Below are positions 47,616 through 57,017 of a DNA stretch of 64,000 nucleotides, piece after piece. Position 1 is the first letter of the stretch. Every line of letters starts with the position of its first letter. The position numbers and the translations under genes were made by a program. The stretch covers positions 1,798,001 to 1,862,000 of the forward strand of contig JAHLEZ010000008.1 in NCBI GenBank assembly GCA_020726505.1. The letters run 5' to 3'. The stretch comes from Leptodontidium sp. MPI-SDFR-AT-0119. Taxonomy: Eukaryota > Ascomycota > Leotiomycetes > Helotiales > Leptodontidiaceae. The notes below the pieces were generated by a model, which worked only from the letters and a program-made list of their open reading frames with translations, was not told the origin of the DNA and did not search any database.

Positions 47616-48137
47616 ATGGACTCCCCAACCTCCTCTCTGGATCAGAATCTCGACCTGTCGAAGCTCTCGCCGAAGGATAGGCAGGAGCTGCAGCAGTTCA
47701 TTGTGAATGAGAGCCAGAAGGCGAGGATACAGCAGTGTGAGTCTTTATTCCCGTGTTCGGACTACAATCTATAATCTACAATCTCCTGCAACTGTAATTT
47801 TCTCCGCCGGTCGTTCTGCAGGACCCGGTACAATTCCTTGCCTTTTGGTACAGCCATTAGCCATTGAGCAGACTTGAAGCTGATGGATGGATTGGCTTGC
47901 TTGAATTGGAGTCGTTTTGATGAGATTCAATTGAGAGAAATTCGCTAACAAACATGTTCCTACGTAGCGGTCCACAGCCTAACGGATATCTGCTGGAAGA
48001 AATGTGTCACTGGGACGATCCGCAGCGGCAAGCTGGATAAGGGCGAGGAGACGTGCGCGCAGAACTGCGTGGATCGCTTCTTGGATGCGAATTTTACGGT
48101 CATTAAGCATTTGGATAATATGAGGACTCAGGGATAA
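47616..48137 (+). CDS. TIM8: Mitochondrial intermembrane-space chaperone Tim8
   Basis: Small Tim of the Tim8-Tim13 hexamer, which carries hydrophobic precursors such as Tim23 across the intermembrane space. Two exons (47616-47736, 47968-48137) give 96 residues: [21 protein letters not shown]...[15 protein letters not shown], then [18 protein letters not shown] and [20 protein letters not shown]. The twin CX3C motifs (CWKKC and CAQNC, 16 residues apart) are the zinc/disulfide signature, and the order SLTDxCWKKC is Tim8-like. No presequence, as expected for a Mia40 substrate. The 231 nt intron is long for this window, and its donor was chosen as GTGAGT after the T that completes Ser. Confidence 0.93.
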
Positions 48138-48633
48138 TGCGGGATGGGACTGAGGGAGGTTGGATTGGATTGGATGGAGAGGGTAGGAAGGGGCAGTGGA
48201 TGGCTGGGGAGAAAAGGGGAGGGAGATACGACTTGTAGGAGGACAGACGGATTGTATGAATAGAGCTCTGGAATGCCTCGATGGGCTGGGCTGTGTATGA
48301 AATAAGTATGGATGGAATGGGACTTCACTCTGGGCGAATGGGCTAGTCATATATATCATGATGGGTTTGGAGCCATGACCCAAATACAAAAATTCTCACA
48401 TCGGAGCAGAGCAGTTCATGTTGGAGATAGAGAAGGGAAATTTAGGATTGAAAAGGCACTTTTTTTGTGCGGGCAAATTCCGATTGGTATGTAACTCATT
48501 TACGCCGTTTTAATGCAAAGACGACCGACCGTTGAGTTCGTAGCCACGAAAACTCGCTGGCGATTCCATAACCATATCGTTTTTCCCCATCCCATTCCCA
48601 ACTATCCACATCCCACGAACCATGACCAGATGT
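48138..48633. other. Convergent intergenic region
   Basis: About 0.5 kb between TIM8 and the L25 3' ends, with G-rich then AT-rich UTR-like sequence. No gene seen. Confidence 0.6.
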
Positions 48634-49446
48634 TTAGACAATGGCGAGCTTGGTGGCGGCGATATCGAGAGCATCAACATCGGCGGTCAGACGGGCGAAG
48701 GCCTTCTTGGATCCATCAGGGCTGGGGTTTGGGTTAGCAGGTATTCTAGTGGTGGTGGAAGAGCTGAGCTTACCGGACAAGGGTGTTGATCTTGATGGTG
48801 TCGATATCGTAGAGCTTCTTCAAGGCCTCCTTGATTTGTCTCTTGTTGGCACGGATGTCGACGATGAAGACCAGGGTGTTGTTCTCCTCGATCTTCTTCA
48901 TGGCGCTCTCGGTGTTGAGAGGGTGGATGATGACCTTGTGCTCATCGAGACGAGTCTCATGGGGAACGGACTTGCGTGGGTATTTTGGTGCACGCGAGAG
49001 TTGGAGGGTCTTAGGTTGGTGGAAGGTGGTCGAGAGACGGACCTTGCGGACCTTGTGGGAGTGGACCTGGAGGAAGAGATATATTAGCATTGGCTTGAGC
49101 GTGAAGGGGGAATTGTCAGTTCAACTTACACCCTTCAAGGCAGCCTTTGCAGCAGCACTGGCTTGCTTGTTGCCCTTGCCTTTGGTGGCAGCACCTGTAA
49201 AAACTTACGCATCAGCAATCGCTCTTGACGACGAAGAACTCGCAATATCTGCTGCTGCTGGTGCGCACCCCCTTCCTCCAATCCTTCATCGTCGCATTCT
49301 CTTTCGCGACCGAACTCGAAATTTCGAGGTCCAGAAAAAAAAAGTTTGTGATTAGGATTGCAGAAAAGTATGCAACCAGACCGCTGCGAGATATTTCAAT
49401 GTGTTAGAAAGGAGACTGTACCTTTCTTTAAGTCCTTGGGTGCCAT
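48634..49446 (-). CDS. RPL25: 60S ribosomal protein L25 (uL23)
   Basis: uL23 sits at the polypeptide exit tunnel and binds signal recognition particle and NAC. Four exons (about 49446-49422, 49198-49134, 49066-48774, 48721-48634) give about 156 residues. They read [29 protein letters not shown], then [20 protein letters not shown] and [20 protein letters not shown], with the conserved [18 protein letters not shown] and the end [13 protein letters not shown]. Introns 1 (about 223 nt) and 2 (about 67 nt) precede the folded domain. Intron 1 was scanned for a box C/D snoRNA and none is convincing. The gene is divergent with BMT2, 203 bp between starts. Confidence 0.96.
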
Positions 49447-49649
49447 TGTGAAGGTATTTGTCGTCCGTGGTCGTTTGGCGGAGTTGTTCGTTGAAGAGGG
49501 CAAGAATCTCGAAGTTCCGCGATTTTGGTTGTGGGATTTCTTTCTCGCCTGGTTCTAGCGTGACACGTGACTCGGCGACCCGAAGCGTTTTTGGCGAGAT
49601 TCTTCCCTCTCCTTGCAGTTCCAAACAAACATACCCTGGATTTTGCAAG
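49447..49649. promoter_or_regulatory. Shared promoter RPL25 / BMT2 with CACGTGAC box
   Basis: A 203 bp divergent promoter. CACGTGAC lies at 49564-49571, roughly central. Joint control would couple a large-subunit protein with a 25S rRNA methyltransferase. An open frame from 49458 reads into BMT2 but begins in the L25 leader and is not likely translated. Confidence 0.6.
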
Positions 49650-50516
49650 ATGGCTAAGAAGAGGACGACAAAGCTGAAATCACTTTCTCAAGGAAGACCA
49701 CCTACGGTCAAACCTCAACGATCGATTTCCAGCAAAGCAACCAGAACTCTCATCCGAACTCACCACACTCTGGAGAAGCAAAAAGCAAGAGCTCTTGCTG
49801 ATGGAGATGACACCAAAGCCGCTATAATCGCAAAACAGATCGAGCTTCAAGGCGGCATCGAAAGCTACCAGCGAGCAAGTCTCACCGGTCAGACAAATGA
49901 GAGAGGTGGAGACTCATCAAAGATTCTGATGGAATGGCTGGAACCGGTCGTACCACTATTGAACGATCTGGTGACGAAGGGGCAGCCCTCTCGAATGCTG
50001 GAAGTGGGAGCTTTGAGTGTTAGCAATGCTTGCTCGAGGTCACGTTTGTTCGATGTGGAAAGGATCGACCTGAACAGCCAGGCGGACGGTATCAAGCAGC
50101 AGGATTTCATGGAACGACCGCTCCCGCTCGATGGCAAGGATCAATTCGATATCATCAGTCTCTCGTTGGTCCTCAATTACGTCCCGGATCCAGTTGGAAG
50201 AGGAAAGATGCTCTTGAGGACCCTCACATTCCTGAAGTCTGTACCGCCGTCCGAAGGGCTAGCAACTTTTCTACCCGGTCTCTTTCTAGTCTTACCAGCA
50301 CCTTGTGTTACGAATTCGAGATATATGGATGAGGCCAAATTGGAGAGCATCATGAAGAGTCTAGGCTATGTGGAAGTCAAGAAGAAGTTGTCAAACAAAC
50401 TCGTGTATTATCTCTGGCGGAAGGATAGTCCAAAGCCACAGCGGGCCGTTCCATTCAAGAAGGAAGAGCTTCGGTCAGGAGGGTCGAGGAACAATTTCGC
50501 TATTGTGATGAAGTGA
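49650..50516 (+). CDS. BMT2: 25S rRNA adenine-N1 methyltransferase Bmt2
   Basis: Bmt2 makes m1A2142 (yeast numbering) in 25S rRNA in the nucleolus. A single exon gives 288 residues. It starts MAKKRTTKLKSLSQGRPP with a Lys/Arg-rich nucleolar tail, followed by YQRASLTGQTNERGGDSSK, the conserved substrate/SAM entry block. The Rossmann methyltransferase fold follows: SRMLEVGALS, FDVERIDLNS, QDFMERPLP and the catalytic FDIISLSLVLNYVPDP, then RGKML. The C-terminal half has the family-typical LFLVLPAPCVTNSRYMDE and ends GGSRNNFAIVMK. The ATG at 49650 starts the conserved basic tail; the upstream in-frame ATG at 49458 overlaps the L25 promoter and is not used here. Confidence 0.92.
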   Translation: MAKKRTTKLKSLSQGRPPTVKPQRSISSKATRTLIRTHHTLEKQKARALADGDDTKAAIIAKQIELQGGIESYQRASLTGQTNERGGDSSKILMEWLEPVVPLLNDLVTKGQPSRMLEVGALSVSNACSRSRLFDVERIDLNSQADGIKQQDFMERPLPLDGKDQFDIISLSLVLNYVPDPVGRGKMLLRTLTFLKSVPPSEGLATFLPGLFLVLPAPCVTNSRYMDEAKLESIMKSLGYVEVKKKLSNKLVYYLWRKDSPKPQRAVPFKKEELRSGGSRNNFAIVMK

Positions 50517-51809
50517 AGGACAGGGTCTGGTTGAGGTAGACTGAAGGGCTGAAGGATTTGGAGGACTTGAAATCATGGGTTTTCGGAGTTGCGAAGACTG
50601 AAGCCGGAAGTTACCCCTCATTGAGGTTATTGCTTGGATTCCAGGGTGTTGTGGAGATTTTTGAGTCGATCCCGATCAAGTGCTGAGAGGGTTATTGCTG
50701 GTGATTATTCTCACGTGGCTTGAATTCAAGTTTTTAGCGGTTTGCTCTCTGGCATGAATCTCTAGCTCTAATCTGTTCCATGGCAAGCTTCTGCGATCTA
50801 ACCGTAGTACTGACCTCTCATGGATCCGAGCAGTCCTGGTCTAGGTTTTGGTCTGACCCGGTCATCAAGCGGCATCGAAATTCATCCCCCAAGCGAATAT
50901 TCAAAAACAACATAGAAGGACAAAATGGCATCGGGATCATGATACTGTAAACAGTCATTCGCCACGATTCTTCTGCTACCCAGGTAGATTCTCCCATTAA
51001 CTCGACCTCCCGAGTCATGCTATTCCGCGAAAAGTCTTGCAAGCGACTCGTCCAGAAATCCGATATCCATCGGTGACCCCGAAAAAAGAATCTGCGCGGC
51101 ATGGGCCGTTCAAAGCAACAAGTTTGATACAGAACTTGTGGGGAAGAGGGTGAAAATCTCATGTCAAATCTCCCCAAGCCCGTGCCACATCTCGCTTGGT
51201 GCGGCTGTCGTCGGACCAGAATTAATTTTGGTGGTCAGCGTCGGCTACGACAGGGATATTGGCAGGGTGTTTTTCTTATCTTTCCGCTGGCTAAACTCTG
51301 TTTGCTCTAGATCCATCTTGACAGGCGCTATTATGTTGAAGGTTTGTTCGACTGTTCTAAGTTGTTAAAGGAAAGTGTAGGTAAAGAAACGGTGTGAAAT
51401 CACACCTTGCAGCAAAACTTTCTCGAGTCTCGGAATTTAGATACAAGCTGTCGATGACAGCATCTTGCATCCTCGAATTCTGTACATCACATGGGCTGCT
51501 GTCGCTGTCTTTCAGGGATTTCCGTGGCGTTCCCAGATTGACCAATCATCTCCGACGGGGCGATAAGAGCAAGCCTGCCCAGCCCACACGACTGCAGCAA
51601 GGCAAGGCAAGGCAAGACAAGCCTCGAAGCCAATAGCCCATTGCAATTCCTGCCTCCAAACATTTCTTCACAACCCTTTTATTCGTCCTTTTCTGCTTGC
51701 TGCAGGACATTTCTTTTTTCACTCCCGATATCATTCGGCGTATATAGTTCGATTCCGAGGCGGGAGGTTTTTATAGGTCTGTCACCTATTCAGTTCAGCA
51801 GCAGCTATC
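50517..51809. other. Intergenic region upstream of the amino-acid transporter
   Basis: About 1.3 kb with no supported gene. The right third (51590-51800) is a CT- and AAGGC-repeat leader, probably the 5' leader of the transporter. Confidence 0.5.
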
Positions 51810-53134
51810 ATGACGTCGAGAAGCAACCCTTCGAATTGGGACGAGTACCAGTATGGCACTTCGGCTAGCCACCGAGGTTCTGTCAGCTCTGCCGGGGGGA
51901 GGAGTGTGAGGTTTGGAGAGCAAGAAGAGTCCGAATCTTCTGCATTGCTGGGTACTACTCCCAGGGAGAGAACTGAGAGTGGTCAACAAGGAGATCTTCG
52001 AAGACGCAGGCAAGTTTCCCCATTTTACTCTGCTAGATTATACTAACACAAGCTACCAGATCCTCGATAGGGCTCCGACTAAACTCTCTCGCACAAGTTG
52101 GAGGGGTAAACAGTATTGAGAATTTCGCCAGGAGTTGGACTCGAGCTGCAGGTTTCCTGGAAGTTACCCCGCATCGACCGTCGTTTATATTCTCTGGGGA
52201 GCAAGACCGAGGCATAGACGATACTCTTGAGTATGGCAGGACAGACGCGGAATATGGGAGAGTTCCTAGGACGTCTTTGATCAGGGCACATCTGCAAGAA
52301 CATGGCAGTCCCGAGGATGCTGTCGAGGATGAATCCATCCTTGGGCCAGAATCCGACCCTACAACTCCCCGTCCGCTCAACCACAAGGAATCCCAGAGGA
52401 AGCGCCTTGGGAGCGATATGCCAAGTGTGCAGGGAAGTGTGAGAGGAAGTCCTTCTGTGTTTGCCATTCCACCCCACTTGGCTACACCTCTTTCTGGTAC
52501 CCTTGGGACTTCGTATGGGACTGTGCGGTCTTCTTTGAGCGAATCGTCTATGATCCACGCAGGTCAATTATGGAAGCAACAACAAGCGAGACAGAGGATA
52601 CATGGTGAAGGAGATCGGGAGCCGCTTCTTGTCAAAGAAGTGGAGCAGGATGGGAAGATTGTTCTTGCTGTGGCCGGTCAATCGACACTACCACAAACCA
52701 TCTTCAACTCGACCAACGTTCTCATTGGTGTGGGACTTCTAAGTCTCCCAATGGGTATCAAATATGCTGGTTGGATCATGGGCATAGCTTTCCTTGCCTT
52801 CTCAGCTCTTGTCACTGCCTACACAGCCAAGATACTGGCAAAATGCATGGATGTGGATGCCAGTCTGATTACTTTTGCGGATCTAGCTTACATCTCCTAC
52901 GGACAGAAAGCTCGGATAGCTACTAGTGTGCTATTCATGCTAGAGTTGCTGGCCGCTTGCGTTGCGTTGGTTGTTCTTTTTGCGGATACCCTTGATCTTT
53001 TGATACCCGGCGTTGGCGTTAATCAGTGGAAGGTTCTGTGTGGTATCCTTTTGATACCCTTGAACTTTGCTCCATTGCGACTGCTCAGTTTTAGCAGTGT
53101 TGTGGGTATCTTTTCGTGTTTCTGCAGTAAGTCA

Positions 53135-53166
<32 letters not shown>

Positions 53167-54006
53167 TCTTCATTAGTATCTACCAATGCCCCATAATCGT
53201 TCCCCTGGCCACATCACTAACTCTACACAGTTGTATCGATTGTTTTCATCGATGGTTTCTACAAACCCTCTACGCCAGGTTCTCTCCGCGAGCCAGCAAA
53301 GACTTACCTATTCCCCAACAACTGGCTCACTCTCCCCCTCTCATTCGGTCTCCTCATGTCACCATGGGGTGGACATTCCGTCTTCCCAAATATCTACCGA
53401 GACATGAGACATCCTCAAAAATTCGGGCGTGCTATCAAAGTCACATTCACATTCACCTACATCCTAGATTGCGCCACGGCGGTGGCAGGGATCCTCATGT
53501 TCGGCGACAGTGTGATGACGGAAATCACTGCCAACTTACTCAACACCAAAGGATATCCCCGTATGCTCTCTATCATCATGAGTATATTCATCGCCATTAT
53601 CCCCCTCACAAAAGTACCCCTCAACGCTCGCCCCATCGTCTCCACAGTCGAAGTCTTCACGGGCCTAGACACGCTTTCGGTATCCGATTCCCCAGCTCTG
53701 ACAGGACTCTCGGGCTACACACGTGGCATCCTCCGAGTCGTTGTACGAGTCCTTATCGTTGTCATCTTCGTCATCATCGCCATCGTCTTCCCGGCTTTCG
53801 ATAGTATTATGGCGTTCATGGGTAGTTCGCTCTGCTTCACCATCTGTGTCATCCTGCCGCTGATGTTCCACCTCAAGATCTTCGGTAAGGAGATTAGTTT
53901 GAAGGAGAGGATTGTGAATTATATCCTTATTGCGTTCTGCTCTGTGTTGGCTGCTGTGGGAACTGTGTGGGCTTTCTTGCCTAAGAGTTTGATTGGCGCT
54001 GAGTGA
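51810..54006 (+). CDS. AVT-type vacuolar amino-acid transporter (AAAP family)
   Basis: Proton-coupled or antiport amino-acid transporter of the vacuolar membrane (Avt1 family). Three exons (51810-52009, 52060-53126, 53231-54006) give 680 residues. A long cytosolic tail (about residues 1-290, Ser/Glu/Arg-rich) includes SSIGLRLNSLAQ and GYGTV-like segments. The membrane domain opens with STLPQTIFNSTNVLIGVGLL then SLPMGIKYAGWIMGIAFLAF, the AAAP signature. About ten to eleven segments follow, ending ILIAFCSVLAAVGTVWAFLP. The first intron is a GC-AG intron (donor GCAAGT at 52010), and the second holds a 29-base poly-C run. Retaining intron 1 would truncate the protein after 78 residues. Confidence 0.93.
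53135..53163. repeat. 29-base poly-C homopolymer inside an intron
   Basis: Uninterrupted C from 53135 to 53163, 8 bases after the GT of a 104 nt intron of the amino-acid transporter gene. On the other strand it is poly-G. Length may be under- or over-called in sequencing. Confidence 0.9.
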
Positions 54007-54477
54007 GTGAGAGTGAGCTTGGCTTTCCTTGACTTGCTTCCTCGGGCTCTGTTGTAGTGTCTATCTGTGTGTGTGTCTGTGTTTAATGGGGAGAGTAGTT
54101 GAATGAGGCGAGGAGCACGATTTGTTTGTATTATGGAATGGGGGAAGCGCGCATGGTGGGTGGTCAACTCGTTGCATTTAGCGGTTTTTTCTGCATCGGC
54201 ATTTGGGTTTGGGGCATGTTGCTTTTCTTCTTCTTCTTCTGTATACTTTGCATAGCGATCTATGGGTAATGAATCTGGACAACATTTTTTTGCTTTGGTA
54301 AGGGCCTGTTAGTTAAATATGAATATCTGACCTACCTACCTATCTTCTTCTGAACAAACAAAACTCCTTTGAAGTGAAGAAGTATAGAGGTTGAGACTAA
54401 TTCTTGGCCCGCGCACTATGGACTGTTTGGTTTTTTTTTTTTTTTTTTTGGTAACAATAACAAAAACAAAACGTATA
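54007..54477. other. 3' flank of the transporter gene
   Basis: No gene. It contains GTGTGT and TTC tracts, a (T)20 run at about 54430-54449 and an A/C-rich stretch leading into the mobile element. Confidence 0.6.
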
Positions 54478-54514
54478 CTCGTCGGTTTCCTGATTTTTTT
54501 TTGAAATATTTACC

Positions 54515-54532
54515 GACCTGCGCCAGCAGGTC
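54515..54532. repeat. Hairpin palindrome in the left inverted repeat
   Basis: GACCTGC-GCCA-GCAGGTC: 7 bp arms around a 4-base loop. The same 18 bases occur at the right end in the same, not inverted, orientation. Confidence 0.8.
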
Positions 54533-54975
54533 AGACCCAGCAACTTGGACATCCCAGCAACTTGGACACAGCGAATACCGTCTTAATCAAGGAATAACTT
54601 TTTTACTACTAATACAATTAACTTCGGGGATAGACCATTAGATCCGGAATAAAATTCTGCACTAATCACAACTTAGATGACGTCATTTGATTTATGTTAT
54701 GTATTGTAATTAATTGAAGTAAAGGGGGTTTCGGATGCACTCGCTTATGTAATCCCACATCCGACCACCAACTTGGACACTCCTTAATCGTAATCATCGT
54801 AATCTACAGGCCCACCACCACCACTATTACCCTCCTGCTTGATTTGAGGCGTAGATTTGGCCATTGTAGGCGTAGTTCGTGGTCTGGATTGAATAGTGTG
54901 TGTGTAGGTAAGATAAATCGCGTTTTTACGTGTTGGAGGGGGAATCCAGACGCGATTCGCACCCCTGTCGATGCC

Positions 54976-54993
54976 CTACGGGATATCCCGTAG
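54976..54993. repeat. Perfect 18-bp palindrome inside the element
   Basis: CTACGGGATATCCCGTAG equals its own reverse complement. It lies in the interior of the MITE and could be a protein-binding site or a chance product of an earlier inverted duplication. Confidence 0.8.
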
Positions 54994-55201
54994 CGCCAAG
55001 ACCTGCAGAATATTCATTCAAATCCATATTCAACTCCAAACAACACCTTATTAATTAGCCCTAACCCTAATACACTTATTTGGTAATTATAATTTCAATT
55101 ACGGCGCATCTTTCTACGAAAAAATCAAGTCAAACGGACTAGAATTGGTTGTGTAAAGTAGTTAATTAGGTCGGTCTCGCTGTGTCCAAGTTGCTGGGTC
55201 C

Positions 55202-55219
55202 GACCTGCGCCAGCAGGTC
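55202..55219. repeat. Hairpin palindrome in the right inverted repeat
   Basis: Second copy of the GACCTGC-GCCA-GCAGGTC hairpin, inside the right terminal inverted repeat. Confidence 0.8.
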
Positions 55220-55260
55220 GGTAAATATTTCAAAAAAAAAAATCAGGAAACCGACGAGTA

Positions 55261-57017
55261 GCACTAAAGGGATTGGAACCCTTAATGGTGTCACAGTTTC
55301 ACGTCATAAATTTTGCTTCGGGATATTCATCTTGGCGGGGGGTTATGCAATATCCGGATGTTGTATGTTTCTGACTAGTTCTAAGGGTGAGCGAGATTCT
55401 CTGCCCTTGATCGTCATACAGTAGGGTTGGAATCAGTAGGGTATGTTTTCTTACTTAGAAGGGAGGTATCTGCTGTCCATGTGCGAAAACAAGATTTGTA
55501 TTTTTCTTCTCTTCTTTTATCTGTACTCGTAAAGAAATAAATTGATACACGACGAGGTCTATCATGTCTACGTCAGCATCAGCATCAGCATCACCAACAG
55601 CGAACCGACATTTCCTTCAACGGCAACTAGCAGTTTTCATTCGGGGTCAGATATCATGGGGTAAATCCATCGTATCCAATCTTTCCATTGTCTATCCTGA
55701 TATGGAGGACTTTCATGTTGTCGAAAAGTATATCTGTCCCCGTCAATTCCTCAATTTTGTGGAGTGTTACTAACTAAATATCAACAGCATCTGGGATTAG
55801 TAGGGTATGAATTGTATTGTATGTATGTACGTATATGTGCATAGATATACAGATAGATATGTAGACAGGATGAAACTGGATGGCTTTAGATTTTTGTAGT
55901 TCCTATCGTCTGAACTTCGAATTTGGGATTTCGCGTGCTTACGAAGTGAGGCTTATGATATGTGGGTATTTATTGTGCTGTATTGTGCCTTTTTTGGGAC
56001 TCGTAATGGCGCGGTGGTGGTGGTTTTTTCTTTTCTTTTTTCCTTTTGGAATATTTTTTTGAATGAATCTTGAAAGGAGATTGGCTGCTGGTGGTGGTGG
56101 TTGTTTTGCAAAATGCGATTGAGGTGCGTGGGTAGGAGGGTTGATGGGTTATTGAGTGAGGAAGTGAGTGAATATGAGCTTCTGGAGCGAGGAGGGGAGA
56201 TTGGTGTTGTTGTATGCAGCATTAGCGATAAAGACGGAGCGGAATGCGGAAGGTGTTCGTTATCGAGAGATTGCTGAATGCTGATATTTTGATTTGCAGA
56301 TTGGATTTGACTTGCTGGATAAACATTGATTTCATTTGACTTGGTCATTTTGAAGAGAAGGGGAATGGGGATGAGGATGAGGATGAGGGGGATTGGATGG
56401 GGTGGGGACAGTATACTCTCCATTCCAAAATGATAGAAAGATGGGAAAGGTAGAGCAAGTTTGGAGATTGTTATTCGCTGATGGATATTATCAATTATTG
56501 AAATTTCATGTGCCGATTTGATTCTGTAGCTTTCATAGAAGAATAAGTGCGTAGACAAACAGACGAGCGACGCTATTATCCTCGAGTAGCCATCTATTTT
56601 CATCTTTGTTTTTGAGTCTTGAATTGAACTTACGGCTTTGGTGCGAATTATTTTTTCTTGAGATTAGAGTTGAAGTTGAGGTTGAAGTGGTTAGTGGTTA
56701 GTGGGTGTAGGTTATTGGCTTGGGTTGATTTATTTTATTGTTTACTATCGTAAGCGAGGCTTTGGCAAACACTGAAGCGGGTAATTAAAAATGGGGATAT
56801 GAGAGAGTTGAAGGGATGAAGGTTGTAAGACGAGGGGGACGAAAACTACGAGGAAATAAAAGAGAGAGAAGAATGCATGTATGCACTTTTTAATTTTTGT
56901 TTATTTCGTAAAAATCCATTGCTGTGTGCTTTTCTAATATCTATTCGAGGTCTATAACCCTTTCAAAACTCACTGCAACGCCAATGGTTACTCATCAAGC
57001 CGTCAATAACGACGCCT
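55261..57017. other. Intergenic region downstream of the element, no gene seen
   Basis: About 1.75 kb. A 69-codon frame at 55564-55773 (Ser/Ala-rich start, no domain) is not supported as a gene. A pyrimidine- and GGATGAGG-repeat leader-like stretch spans 56030-56420. The right end is the 3' flank of the Utr4 gene. Confidence 0.5.

Larger units (their letters stand above)
54478..55258. mobile_element. Non-autonomous DNA transposon (MITE) with long terminal inverted repeats and TA target duplication
   Basis: Left end 54478-54574 (97 bp) and right end 55176-55258 (83 bp) are inverted copies. Both start CTCGTCGGTTTCCTGATTTT, continue GAAATATTTACCGACCTGC and end with CAGCAACTTGGACA, close to CAGCGA. 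A 17 bp duplication of the CAACTTGGAC block makes the left arm longer. TA lies immediately outside both ends (54476-54477, 55259-55260), the duplication typical of the Tc1/mariner-pogo-Fot1 superfamily. The 600 bp interior has no transposase frame. A related autonomous element should exist elsewhere in the genome. The element is not flanked by a gene; its insertion is in the 3' region of the transporter. Confidence 0.88.

Noticed and set aside
49199..49421. Box C/D-like signals in intron 1 of L25 (CGATGA and CTGA)
   Set aside because: No closing stem and no visible rRNA complement next to the D-like box, unlike the L7 intron.
55057..55070. Two telomere-like CCCTAA units (CCCTAACCCTAA-like)
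   Set aside because: Only two units inside the MITE interior; expected by chance and not a telomere or interstitial array.
55564..55773. 69-codon frame starting with Ser/Ala repeats
   Set aside because: No domain, no splice partners, no similarity I can name; too short and isolated to be called a gene.
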